The notes: generated from the sequence alone by a model not told the origin. A stretch of 19,932 nt of DNA from Bifidobacterium sp. (GCA_022739095.1 JAIJEI010000015.1:1-19932); one strand, 5' to 3'. Counted from the first letter of the stretch, positions 1 through 6,716 are shown. Numbers and translations are program-made.

Positions 1-253
1 GCGCTAGACTCAATACCAAGCCGCGCGGTTTCATTTACTTTTTCAATCACACACCGAATCAAACCGCACGGCCCTTACACACCAGAATGCGAAGAGCCGA
101 TTTGATTCTTAGTTGCTCAATTTGATACCAATTATCCAACCTATACGGTGTGTCGGATTCCTGTTATCAAAAAATTATCAAGACCAATGTTATCAGAGAA
201 AGAGCATTAGTTTGAATGATTTGTATTATACCACAAGCAGACTATTATTTCAA
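1..253. other. Non-coding left end, beyond arsC
   Basis: I see no convincing gene in this stretch, which lies downstream of arsC. The first 117 bases are richer in G and C than the rest of the island and could be chromosomal or older sequence. They hold a 12-base inverted repeat (20-31 against 61-72, one mismatch) that could fold into a long-looped hairpin. From about 118 the sequence becomes AT-rich and contains the GTTATCAA-type motifs listed separately. No clear rho-independent terminator for the ars operon was found here. Confidence 0.5.
118..198. repeat. GTTATCAA-type repeat cluster, left end of island
   Basis: Three related motifs occur in the same orientation: GTTATCAAAA at 163-172, ATTATCAAGA at 174-183 and GTTATCAGAG at 189-198. 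The first two are 11 bases apart. Just before them, CAATTTGATACCAAT (118-132) is nearly the inverse of a motif at 5024-5039. The same GTTATCAA motif, again with an 11-base period, occurs at the other end of the island beside guaA. Repeated short motifs at both ends of an integrated element resemble arm-type integrase binding sites; that role is inferred. Confidence 0.4.
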
Positions 254-649
254 TCAAATAAGGGCTTGTTTTAACTGTTGAATCCGTCCTTCAATCTCTC
301 GAATGACCTCAACAGAGGCTTGATCCTCACACCCTGTTGGATCTTCTAATCCCCAGTTATCATCAAATGGTCTGCCGATGAAAGGACAACCCACATTGCA
401 GCCCATAGAGATTGCAATGTCTGGTTCTGGAATATCGGGAATCAGTTTGGAATATTGGGTTTTCTCCATGTCGATTCCATACGGTTCTTTCATAATCCGA
501 ACTGCATCCTGATTGATCTGCGGCTTAGTTTCCGTTCCGGCAGAATAACTTTCAAACACATCAGAAGCGAGATGTTTTCCCAATGCTTCGGCAATCTGGC
601 TGCGGCAGGAATTATGCACACAGATAAATGCTACCTTTTTCTTACTCAT
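254..649 (-). CDS. arsC: Arsenate reductase, LMW protein-tyrosine-phosphatase type
   Basis: This 131-residue protein would reduce arsenate to arsenite in the cytoplasm, producing the species exported by ACR3. The N-terminus carries the CX5R phosphatase-like loop, with Cys10 and Arg16 in CVHNSCR. Cys84 and Cys88 in MGCNVGCP, followed by an LEDPTG motif, match the second redox pair and conserved Asp-Pro of thioredoxin-coupled ArsC enzymes. I chose the ATG at 649 because the protein from there begins as the family does (MSKKKVAFICVHNSCRSQ). It overlaps the end of the ACR3 frame by 8 bases (ATGAGTAA), which suggests translational coupling, and I see no strong ribosome binding site of its own. It is the last gene of the ars operon. 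All expected catalytic residues are present, so it looks functional even though the exporter upstream is interrupted. Confidence 0.9.
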   Translation of the reverse strand: MSKKKVAFICVHNSCRSQIAEALGKHLASDVFESYSAGTETKPQINQDAVRIMKEPYGIDMEKTQYSKLIPDIPEPDIAISMGCNVGCPFIGRPFDDNWGLEDPTGCEDQASVEVIREIEGRIQQLKQALI

Positions 650-1688
650 ATTTGAACCAGTCTTTCGTATTATTTGCAATTTTCACCAAAAACAGCATAA
701 CTGGGACTTCCGTCAGCACACCAACCGTTGTTGCCAGTGCCGCCGGGGAAGTAGTTCCGAACAAAGCGATTGCAACAGCCACAGCCAGCTCAAAGAAATT
801 GGATGCTCCAATCATTCCGGCGGGAGCCGCAATCTTGTAGGGCAGCTTCAGCACCCGGCAGGCAATGTAGGCAATGGCAAAAATCAGGAAAGTCTGCAAA
901 ATCAGAGGAACCGCAATCAGAACAATATGCAGTGGATTTTCCAGAATGATATTGCCCTGGAAGGAGAAAATCATCGCCAGTGTCAGCAGCAGACCGATGG
1001 TGGTCACGCTGTCAAATTTATGGACGAAGGTTTCCTCAAAATAGGCTGTTCCCTTTTTCTTGATGACCACAGACCGAGTCAGCATACCACCAGCCAGAGG
1101 GATGACCACAAACAGAACCACAGAGAGAATCAGGGTGTCCCACGGCACGGAGACATTGGAAACGCCCAGCAGGAACTTTACAATCGGTACAAAGGCAACC
1201 AAAATAATCAGGTCATTGGTAGCCACCTGAACCACCGTATAGGCGGGATCGCCCTTTGTCAGACTACTCCATACGAAGACCGTAGCGGTACAGGGAGCAG
1301 CCCCCAGCAGCACCGCACCAGCCAAATATTCCGTTGTCAGCTCTGTCGTGATAAAGCCCTTGAAAACCACAAAGAAGAACAGGCTTGCGATGCCGTACAT
1401 GGTAAAGGGTTTAATCAGCCAGTTGGTAATCCATGTAACAAACAGCCCCTTTGGATTTTTGCCTACATTCTTGATGCTCTGAAAATCCACCTTCATCATC
1501 ATGGGGTAAATCATCACCCAAATCAGAATTGCCATGGGAATGGACACCTTGGCAAATTCAAACTAATTCAGAAAGGCTGGAATGCCCGGCAGGTATTTTC
1601 CAATTAAAATACCAGCAATCATGCACAGGATAACCCAGACTGTCAGATACTTTTGAAAGGAATTGATACTTCCTTTTTCCTTGCTCAT
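642..1688 (-). pseudogene. arsB/acr3: ACR3 arsenite efflux permease, interrupted by an in-frame TAG
   Basis: This is a bile-acid/Na+ symporter-superfamily arsenite exporter of the ACR3 family, a roughly 350-residue polytopic membrane protein. It begins at the ATG at 1688, preceded by a strong GGAGGAAACC ribosome binding site, and reads MSKEKGSINSF onward through the first membrane helix. Codon 42 (1563-1565 on the plus strand) is TAG. Reading resumes in the same frame with FEFAKVSIPMAILIW and runs to the stop at 642, for 348 codons before the final stop. The family Cys of GAAPCTATVF is at codon 133. No frameshift is needed, so the lesion is one substitution, for example CAG to TAG. Restart at GTG 1547 or ATG 1535 would lose the first helix. 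Either the gene is dead, it is read through, or the base is an error. It is placed between the thioredoxin-like gene and arsC. Confidence 0.85.
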
Positions 1689-1700
1689 AGGGTTTCCTCC

Positions 1701-2087
1701 TTAGAAGCCCAGCTTATGCAGCAGCTTCTCCACATCAGCGGCTTTCAGAACCATGCCCATGGACACGACCTTCTCGTTGACAACAAGACTAGGCATACTC
1801 ATGACGTCGTACTCCATGATCTTCTGCATATCGGTGACATACTCCACATCCACGGAAAGTCCCATTGCCTTGACGGCTTGCTTGGTGTTTTCCAGCAAAT
1901 CATGGCAGTTCTTGCAGCCGGAGCCGAGAACCTTGATACAGCAAATGCCCTCCACAGGATTTCCACAACAGGTATTGGTGATCTCAGGTGCAGGGGTCAC
2001 AGTTTCACAGGAGCCGCCGCAGCTGCAACCACAGGTAGAAACATTCTTTTCTTCTTCCTTTTTCTTACCAAAATTAAACAGTGCCAT
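1701..2087 (-). CDS. Thioredoxin/glutaredoxin-like protein with Cys-rich N-terminal extension
   Basis: The protein has 128 residues. From about residue 50 it has a small thioredoxin fold of the type often found beside ArsP/DUF318 permeases: GSGCKNC (active-site CxxC at 58-61) and the cis-proline segment SMPSLVVN (Pro99). The first 50 residues are a lysine/glutamate stretch followed by eight cysteines (CGCSCGGSC at 19-27, CC at 40-41, CC at 49-50), which suggests metalloid or metal binding. The ATG at 2087 is chosen because GGAGGTAACG sits directly before it; an upstream in-frame ATG would add 14 poorly supported residues. It lies in the ars operon between a short remnant and ACR3. Its likely job is thiol exchange or arsenite handover to a permease, but the partner is inferred. 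The reading frame is intact. Confidence 0.8.
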   Translation of the reverse strand: MALFNFGKKKEEEKNVSTCGCSCGGSCETVTPAPEITNTCCGNPVEGICCIKVLGSGCKNCHDLLENTKQAVKAMGLSVDVEYVTDMQKIMEYDVMSMPSLVVNEKVVSMGMVLKAADVEKLLHKLGF

Positions 2088-2145
2088 AATCGTTACCTCC
2101 AAAATATTTTTTATTAAAATGCAAGTCAAAACATATAGAAACCAA

Positions 2146-2247
2146 TCAGCAGAATCGCAGCTCCATAATCGCTTTTAATGCTGTAGCTGCTGTTTTGTAT
2201 TCGATGCAGGTGAGAATATCCGTCACGGGATACCATTTCTTTGCCAT
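2146..2247 (-). pseudogene. Short remnant, ferredoxin-like start joined to unrelated sequence
   Basis: A 33-codon reading frame starts at ATG 2247 with a good AAGGAGAT ribosome binding site, directly after the permease stop. Its beginning, MAKKWYPVTDILTCIE, resembles from memory the start of small Cys-rich ferredoxin-like proteins encoded in clostridial ars operons, where a Cys-rich cluster would follow. Here that part is missing and the frame ends RFC after unrelated residues. In another frame the next bases encode DYGAAILLIGFYMF and a stop, which looks like the last membrane helix of a second protein. I infer an internal deletion that removed the body of one or two genes. The family recognition is uncertain. 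Confidence 0.4.
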
Positions 2248-2259
2248 TTTTTATCTCCT

Positions 2260-3273
2260 TTACACCAGTAAAAATTGAATTGCGTTAAAGAAATATCCCA
2301 CAATGATGATACCGATGGTGCAGATCGCCACGAAGATACCCAGCAGCTTCGGCTTGATCGCTTTTTTCAGCATGATCATAGAGGGAAGAGAAAGGGTGGT
2401 CACGCCCATCATAAAGGACAGTACAACACCAAGCTGTGCGCCCTTAGCCAGCAGTGCTTCCGCAATGGGAATGGTTCCGAAAATGTCGGCATACATCGGC
2501 ACGCCTACGATGGTTGCAATGATAACGCCAAAGGGATTTCCGCTGCCAAGAATCTTAACAATAAGCTCTTCAGGAATCCAGTTGTGGATAAATGCACCGA
2601 TGCCAACACCAATCAGGACATAGGGGAATACCTTCTTCGCAGTTGATACAACCTGTTCTCAGGCATACTGCATTCTGTCTTTGAAATGAAGCTTTTCCTG
2701 TGGAACATCAATGGAGTGACCGCTGCGGATAAATTCCTCCACTTGATTCTCAAGGTGCATCTTTTCAATTAGCGTACCGCCCACAATGGCAATGACCAGT
2801 CCAAGCACCACATAAGTGACTGCGACCTTCCACCCGAAAATGCTCATCAGCAGAACCAGAGAGCCAAGGTCTACCATAGGGGAAGAAATCAGAAACGAGA
2901 AGGTCACGCCAAGGGGCAGACCTGCGTTGGTAAAGCCCATGAAAAGGGGAATGGAGGAACAGGAGCAGAAGGGCGTCACCGTTCCTAAAAGTGCCGCAAT
3001 GGTGTTTGCCCAGATACCGTGAAACCGTCCCAGAATCTTTTTCGTCCGTTCCGGGGGAAAGAAACTCTGGATATAGGAAATCAGCAGGATCAGGCATCCC
3101 AGCAGCACCATGATCTTTATGGTGTCGTAGAAGAAAAACTGAACGCTTCCTCCAACTTTTCCGCTGACATCCAGACCACAGGCGGTCAGCAAATCTCCAA
3201 TGAGTCGGTTGAGCCACTTGATTCCAAGAATTTCATTCTGGAAGAAATCCCAACCAAATTTAAGTGCTTCCAT
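2260..3273 (-). pseudogene. DUF318/ArsP-like permease, interrupted by an in-frame TGA
   Basis: This is a predicted membrane permease of the PF03773 (DUF318, ArsP-like) family, often linked to arsenic operons and thought to move organoarsenicals or thiol conjugates. It starts at ATG 3273, with AAGGAGA just upstream, giving 337 codons before the final stop. The hallmark is the membrane segment TPFCSCSSIPLFMGF (cysteines at codons 103 and 105), then FLISSPMVD. Codon 205 (2659-2661 on the plus strand) is TGA. The frame continues unshifted as EQVVSTAKKVFPYVLIGVGI and on to the normal C-terminus at 2260, including VPMYADIFGTIP. The second half therefore still looks like coding sequence. One change, for example CGA or AGA to TGA, explains it. 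An ATG at 2502 could in principle start the C-terminal fragment. It is the first gene after arsR. Confidence 0.82.
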
Positions 3274-3362
3274 GACAAGTCTCCTTTCAGGTAATATATT
3301 CATAAATAGAAATGCGTCTATGTGATGCTTTGTGATAGAGCCGTGCGTTTGAAATAGAGCTC

Positions 3363-3683
3363 TTATTTCTCACGACACGACTTATCGTTTGTATTTTGAG
3401 TTGTTTCAGCGTTTATCAGCAAATCAAAACACTGTCTGGCAGAGAGTGCACCTTCCTTGGAAATCGAATAGTGCATCCACTTGCCCTCCTTACGACCAGT
3501 AACAAGACCTGCATCGCAAAGAATTTTCATGTGGTGGGACATGGTAGGCTGCGTGACTTGAATTTTTTCCAGCAGCTTACAGGCACATTTTTCCCCGGTT
3601 GTCAGTAACAGCAAAATTCTCAGCCGGTTTTCATCACCCAGAGCTTTGAATATTGTTGCAGTTTCTTTTGTGTTAATATCCAC
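3363..3683 (-). CDS. arsR: ArsR-family arsenic-responsive repressor
   Basis: This small winged-helix repressor (106 residues from the chosen start) should bind the ars promoter and release it when arsenite binds. The N-terminal helix FKALGDENRLRILLLL and the recognition region VTQPTMSHHMKILCDAGLV are typical ArsR. Cysteines at residues 33 and 35 in EKCACKLLE match the CxC metalloid site of ArsR at the same helix. An ATG at 3698 exists, but it is directly followed by GGAGGTGAGA, a ribosome binding site correctly spaced for the GTG at 3683, so I choose GTG. It is the first gene of the minus-strand ars operon and has a consensus promoter and palindromic operator directly upstream. The frame is intact. 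Confidence 0.88.
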   Translation of the reverse strand: MDINTKETATIFKALGDENRLRILLLLTTGEKCACKLLEKIQVTQPTMSHHMKILCDAGLVTGRKEGKWMHYSISKEGALSARQCFDLLINAETTQNTNDKSCREK

Positions 3684-3704
3684 TCTCTCACCTCCCATAG
3701 ACGG

Positions 3705-3746
3705 TTATCTATGAGATATTATATGCGACACATAGATAAATGTCAA
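3705..3746 (-). promoter_or_regulatory. ars operon promoter and ArsR operator
   Basis: On the minus strand, TTGACA (3741-3746) and TATAAT (3718-3723) are separated by exactly 17 bases, a perfect consensus sigma-70-type promoter. An inverted repeat, TTATCTATG (3705-3713) and CATAGATAA (3731-3739), spans the -10 element and much of the spacer, the expected place for an ArsR operator. Transcription should start near 3711, about 28 bases before the arsR GTG. Confidence 0.85.
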
Positions 3747-3783
3747 TATATTTTCGAGTGAAACATAAAAATTTTTGAGAGGC

Positions 3784-3821
3784 AAAAAACACCGTCCACA
3801 GGATTACTCCTGTGGACGGTG
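3784..3821 (-). terminator. Rho-independent terminator of the 99-residue gene
   Basis: A perfect 14-base stem (3790-3803 with 3808-3821) with a 4-base loop is followed on the minus strand by six T's (3784-3789). It sits just past the stop of the small minus-strand gene at 3832-4131 and insulates it from arsR. Confidence 0.85.
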
Positions 3822-3831
3822 GACTGTAATT

Positions 3832-4131
3832 TTACCTGCGCCTGTTTCTCAAACCTTCTGTATTCTTCTTTGCCAGATCACTGGCAGCTTTCCGGCGTTC
3901 CTGAGTGTAGGGAGCAGTCAGCTTGAAACCGAAGCGGCCTTTTTGAATTTCAAAGGTCAGACCGCCTTGTTCATTGTCATCTGTCTGCTGACATAGGTCA
4001 GGATATTTTTCAGCATATTTTCTGAGTCGGTTTTTGAGGTCGGCGTTATGGGTCTGGACTTCAGTGATACTGCTTTGCTCGTCAAAAAAGATGGCGGTTG
4101 TTTTTGGCTTCTTGGAAAGACCTGTTTTCAT
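3832..4131 (-). CDS. Hypothetical protein of a mobilizable element (99 residues)
   Basis: I do not recognise a function. The protein is 99 residues, basic and hydrophilic, starting MKTGLSKKPKTTAIFF and ending LAKKNTEGLRNRRR. It has no membrane segment, signal peptide or cysteine pair (a single Cys). The start is well supported: AGGAGGTTTT lies directly before the ATG at 4131. A perfect terminator follows the stop, so this is a real single-gene unit. It lies just after the relaxase remnant and before arsR, and its base composition matches the island rather than the host. A basic tail and this context would suit a DNA-associated accessory protein of the mobile element, but that is only inference. 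Confidence 0.65.
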   Translation of the reverse strand: MKTGLSKKPKTTAIFFDEQSSITEVQTHNADLKNRLRKYAEKYPDLCQQTDDNEQGGLTFEIQKGRFGFKLTAPYTQERRKAASDLAKKNTEGLRNRRR

Positions 4132-4159
4132 AAAACCTCCTGATTTTCGTGAATTTTTG

Positions 4160-4271
4160 TCGGCTCTACAACCGTGAAAGTGGGTGGATTTTCCGATGGA
4201 GAACGCCCGAACGATGCCCGGTTCATTCAGTGTTCTCCCATCGGATTTTTTTCGTTTTTCTCGGCTCTACA
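4160..4271. repeat. Direct repeats flanking an inverted repeat
   Basis: TCGGCTCTACA occurs at 4160-4170 and again at 4261-4271, each preceded by a T-rich run. Between them, TCCGATGGAGAAC (4192-4204) pairs with GTTCTCCCATCGGA (4232-4245, one bulged base), followed on the plus strand by seven T's. It could be a plus-strand terminator, but no plus-strand gene precedes it, so it may instead be a structural site of the mobile element downstream of the relaxase remnant. Confidence 0.45.
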
Positions 4272-4277
4272 CGGGAT

Positions 4278-4903
4278 TTACCAGGCATCGTTTCTGCTGT
4301 GTGTTTTACTGCGTTTCGGACTGAAAAGGTGCCAGAGATTGTTGCGTTCAATGACCACCTCATAGCTGCGGAGCTTGCCTCGGAGGGCTTCATTTTCCTG
4401 TTCCAATCCGGCTGTGCTGAGTTGCTTTCGGACGGACTTGTACTCAGCCAATTCAGCGGTCAGCTCAGAGACCTTGGCTTTCAATTCGGAAATCATCCTG
4501 TTTGCGTCATCCAGCATTTTTTGAAGCCTGTATTCCTTTTTCTCCTGAGCAGCAAATTTTTTTTGCCGCCGTTGACAGGCTCTCAAACTCCGAGCGTTCC
4601 AACATGACCTTGGAGGACAGTGGCACAGGCTTGGGTTCGATCTTGTCCACAGCCTGAACTGCCAACTGCTTTTTTCTGGATCTTCTCGATTTTCTTTTCC
4701 AGCGAAGCGGCCTCCTGCGCCTTTTGTGCTGTCTGCTCGGTGAGATTGGCAAGCCGCTCCTGCTCCTTCTCCACCTTGAACTGGGTCACGGTCAGATGCT
4801 CCTCGAAGCTGCCACGCTCGCCTCGCTCCACATCGCTGTAGCCAGCGGAACGCATTGCATTGTAGAAATCATCCTGTAAAACCGAGTAGGATTTTCTGAG
4901 AAC
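4278..4903 (-). pseudogene. MobV/Pre-type relaxase, C-terminal remnant with two frameshifts
   Basis: Three minus-strand frames join into the coiled-coil C-terminal part of a plasmid recombination/mobilization (Pre/MobV) relaxase. The first frame includes DDFYNAMRSAGYSDVERGER and EEHLTVTQFKVEKEQERLA (about 4880 to 4675), the second EPKPVPLSSKVMLERSEF, and the third EKKEYRLQKMLDDANRMISE through to NNLWHLFSPKRSKTH at 4278. The frames switch at two homopolymers: six T's at 4670-4675 and eight T's at 4557-4564 on the plus strand. The N-terminal catalytic relaxase domain, with its HUH motif, is absent; upstream there is only a hairpin. The remnant shows the island came from, or passed through, a mobilizable Firmicutes element. 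The family call is from memory of the motif order and is reasonably secure. Homopolymer frameshifts could be sequencing errors, but the missing N-terminus cannot. Confidence 0.72.
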
Positions 4904-4905
4904 AA

Positions 4906-4948
4906 AAGAACGGCCTTGTTGATTTTCAGAATCAACAAGACCGTTCTT
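4906..4948 (-). terminator. Long hairpin upstream of the relaxase remnant
   Basis: A 19-base inverted repeat with one mismatch (4906-4924 and 4930-4948) encloses a 5-base loop. On the minus strand the stem is followed by TTTT, so it can act as a terminator in that direction. A short open frame ending inside the first arm (VDTGLQVKQFCEGIEERSC, about 4934-4990) has no start and may be the tail of a deleted gene. The remaining sequence to 5020 shows nothing else I can name. Confidence 0.55.
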
Positions 4949-5020
4949 CTATGCCCTCACAAAACTGCTTCACCTGCAAGCCAGTGTCTACATGGCAACA
5001 AATAAAACAAATCGGTTTAG

Positions 5021-5048
5021 GGCATTGGTTATCAAATTGTTATCAAAA
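5021..5048. repeat. GTTATCAA repeats, right end of island
   Basis: GGTTATCAAA (5027-5036) and GTTATCAAAA (5039-5048) lie in the same orientation about 11 bases apart. They match the motifs at 163-183 in sequence and period. On the minus strand, CAATTTGATAACCAAT (5039-5024) is a near-copy of 118-132, so this end also holds an inverted copy of the left-end motif. The position close to the guaA stop is consistent with arm-type recombinase sites. Confidence 0.4.
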
Positions 5049-5057
5049 GGCAAAAGG

Positions 5058-5097
5058 AAACCCCAAAAGCCCAGTGTTTCCAAGGCTTTTGGGGTTT
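5058..5097 (-). terminator. Hairpin just downstream of guaA
   Basis: AAACCCCAAAAGCC (5058-5071) pairs perfectly with GGCTTTTGGGGTTT (5084-5097), a 14-base stem with a 12-base loop, seven bases past the guaA stop. On the minus strand it is followed by CCTTTTGCC, a weak T tract, so it can serve as the guaA terminator. It may be supplied by the inserted island rather than by the host. Confidence 0.6.
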
Positions 5098-5100
5098 GGT

Positions 5101-5118
5101 TAATTACTCCCACTCAAT
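5101..5118. other. Candidate attachment site at the guaA 3' end
   Basis: The end of guaA reads GAGTGGGAGTAA on the coding strand. The 3' end of guaA is an established target of tyrosine-recombinase elements. The composition changes sharply here, from GC-rich guaA to AT-rich island. No second copy of the core occurs in the window, so the partner junction lies outside or is lost. Confidence 0.5.
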
Positions 5119-6666
5119 CGTGGCCGGCGGTTTGGAGGTGCAATCGAGGACGACGCGGTTGATCTGGCGGCATTCGTTGGTGATGCGCGTGGAGATCGTG
5201 GCGAGCACGTCGTAGGGGACGCGGGACCAGTCGGCGGTCATGGCGTCTTCCGAGCTCACCGGGCGCAGCACGATGGGGGAGCCGTAGGTACGCTCGTCGC
5301 CTTGGACGCCGACAGAGTGAACGTCAGCCAGCAGCACGACCGGGCACTGCCAGATGTCGCGGTCGAGACCGGCCTTGGAGAGTTCCTCGCGGGCGATGGC
5401 GTCGGCCTCGCGCAGCAGGTCGAGGCGCTCCTTGGTGATCTCGCCGATGATGCGAATGCCGAGGCCCGGGCCCGGGAAGGGCTGACGCCAGACGATTTCG
5501 TCGGGCAGACCGAGCTCGGTGCCGATGGCGCGCACTTCGTCCTTAAACAGGGTACGCAGCGGCTCGATGAGCTGGAACTTGATGTCCTTGGGCAGACCGC
5601 CGACGTTGTGGTGGGACTTGATGTTGGCCGCACCATCGCCGCCGCCGGATTCGACGACGTCGGGGTAGAGGGTGCCCTGCACGAGGAACTTGACTTCCTT
5701 ACCGCGTGCGCCGGCCTCTTCAAGCACTTGGCGCTGGGCCTTTTCAAACGTACGGATGAACTTCTCACCGATGATTTTGCGCTTACGTTCCGGCTCGGAA
5801 ACACCCTTCAGGGCCTCAAGGAAGTCGTCGGCCGCGTCCACGGTGATGAGCTTGATGCCGGTGGCGGCAACGAAGTCGTGCTTGACCTGCTCGACCTCAC
5901 CCTTACGCAGCAGGCCGTGGTCCACGAACACACAGGTGAGCTGGTCACCGATGGCCTTGTGTACCAGAGCGGCGGCGACGGCGGAATCCACACCGCCGGA
6001 CAAGCCGCAGATCACCTCGGCGTCGCCGACCTTCTCGCGGATCTTCTTGACCTGGTCCTCAATGATAGAGGAGGCGTCCCAGTCGTTGGGTAGCGCGGCA
6101 CAGCGGTGCAGGAAGTTTTCGATAAGCTGCTGGCCAAGCGGGGAGTGCTTGACCTCCGGGTGCCACTGCACACCATAGAGCTTGCGGGATTCGTCCGCCA
6201 TGGCGGCCACGGGCGCGCCTTCAGTGTGGGCCAGCACTTCGAAGTCGGCCGGGGCCTGTTCGACCGCCACACCGTGGCTCATCCACGTGGACTGCTCGGC
6301 GGGGGAGTCGGCGAGGATGCCGTCGGCGTCGTCGATGGTGGCTGAGGTCTTGCCGTATTCGCCGAGAGCGGCCTTATCCACCTTGCCGCCGAGCTCATAG
6401 GCCATGGCCTGGAAGCCGTAGCAGATACCAAGCACCGGAACACCGGATTCGAATACCTTAGTATCTATGGTCGGCGCGCCGGGCTCGAACACGGAGGCCG
6501 GGCCGCCGGACAGAATAATCGCCTTCGGATCCTTGGCCAGGATCTCGTCAACCGGCATGGAATGAGGGACCAGCTCGGAGTACACGCCTGCCTCGCGCAC
6601 GCGGCGGGCGATGAGCTGGGCGTACTGGGCGCCGAAGTCGACGACAAGCACAGGACCGTTTGCCAT
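5104..6666 (-). CDS. guaA: GMP synthase (glutamine-hydrolysing)
   Basis: This 520-residue cytoplasmic enzyme converts XMP to GMP using ATP and glutamine. The N-terminal class I amidotransferase domain shows LSGGPASV (52-59), the nucleophile Cys82 in GICYG, and His169/Glu171 in WHPEV. The ATP-pyrophosphatase domain has the P-loop SGGVDS at 223-228. The C-terminal dimerization domain includes WRQPFPGPGLGIRIIGE and ends SKPPATIEWE, the normal C-terminus, so insertion of the neighbouring island has not shortened it. I chose ATG 6666 because AGGGGAA precedes it and MANGPVLVVDFGAQYAQ is the usual start; an in-frame ATG at 6711 would add 15 unsupported residues. It is transcribed away from xfp, apparently as a single gene, ending at the island border. 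Confidence 0.97.
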   Translation of the reverse strand: MANGPVLVVDFGAQYAQLIARRVREAGVYSELVPHSMPVDEILAKDPKAIILSGGPASVFEPGAPTIDTKVFESGVPVLGICYGFQAMAYELGGKVDKAALGEYGKTSATIDDADGILADSPAEQSTWMSHGVAVEQAPADFEVLAHTEGAPVAAMADESRKLYGVQWHPEVKHSPLGQQLIENFLHRCAALPNDWDASSIIEDQVKKIREKVGDAEVICGLSGGVDSAVAAALVHKAIGDQLTCVFVDHGLLRKGEVEQVKHDFVAATGIKLITVDAADDFLEALKGVSEPERKRKIIGEKFIRTFEKAQRQVLEEAGARGKEVKFLVQGTLYPDVVESGGGDGAANIKSHHNVGGLPKDIKFQLIEPLRTLFKDEVRAIGTELGLPDEIVWRQPFPGPGLGIRIIGEITKERLDLLREADAIAREELSKAGLDRDIWQCPVVLLADVHSVGVQGDERTYGSPIVLRPVSSEDAMTADWSRVPYDVLATISTRITNECRQINRVVLDCTSKPPATIEWE

Positions 6667-6716
6667 TGATATTCCCCTAACGTTCATTGGAATTTTACGT
6701 GGGCTGAACACCCCTG

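Noticed and set aside
35..50. TTTACTTTTTCAATCA as a possible second copy of the guaA end (TTACTCCCACTCAATC)
   Set aside because: It matches only with gaps and mismatches in an AT-rich stretch; attachment cores are normally identical, so chance is more likely.
927..1607. A 226-codon plus-strand frame opposite ACR3
   Set aside because: It is rich in H, Q and N with no domain, while the minus strand encodes ACR3 across the whole span.
1563..2661. Genetic code reassignment or deliberate recoding to explain the two internal stops
   Set aside because: The two stops differ (TAG and TGA), TGA and TAA end the host genes normally, and no recoding element was seen. Independent substitutions are simpler.
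4149..4607. A 152-codon plus-strand frame across the relaxase remnant
   Set aside because: It is antisense to recognisable relaxase coiled-coil sequence and overlaps the hairpin region; there is no ribosome binding site.
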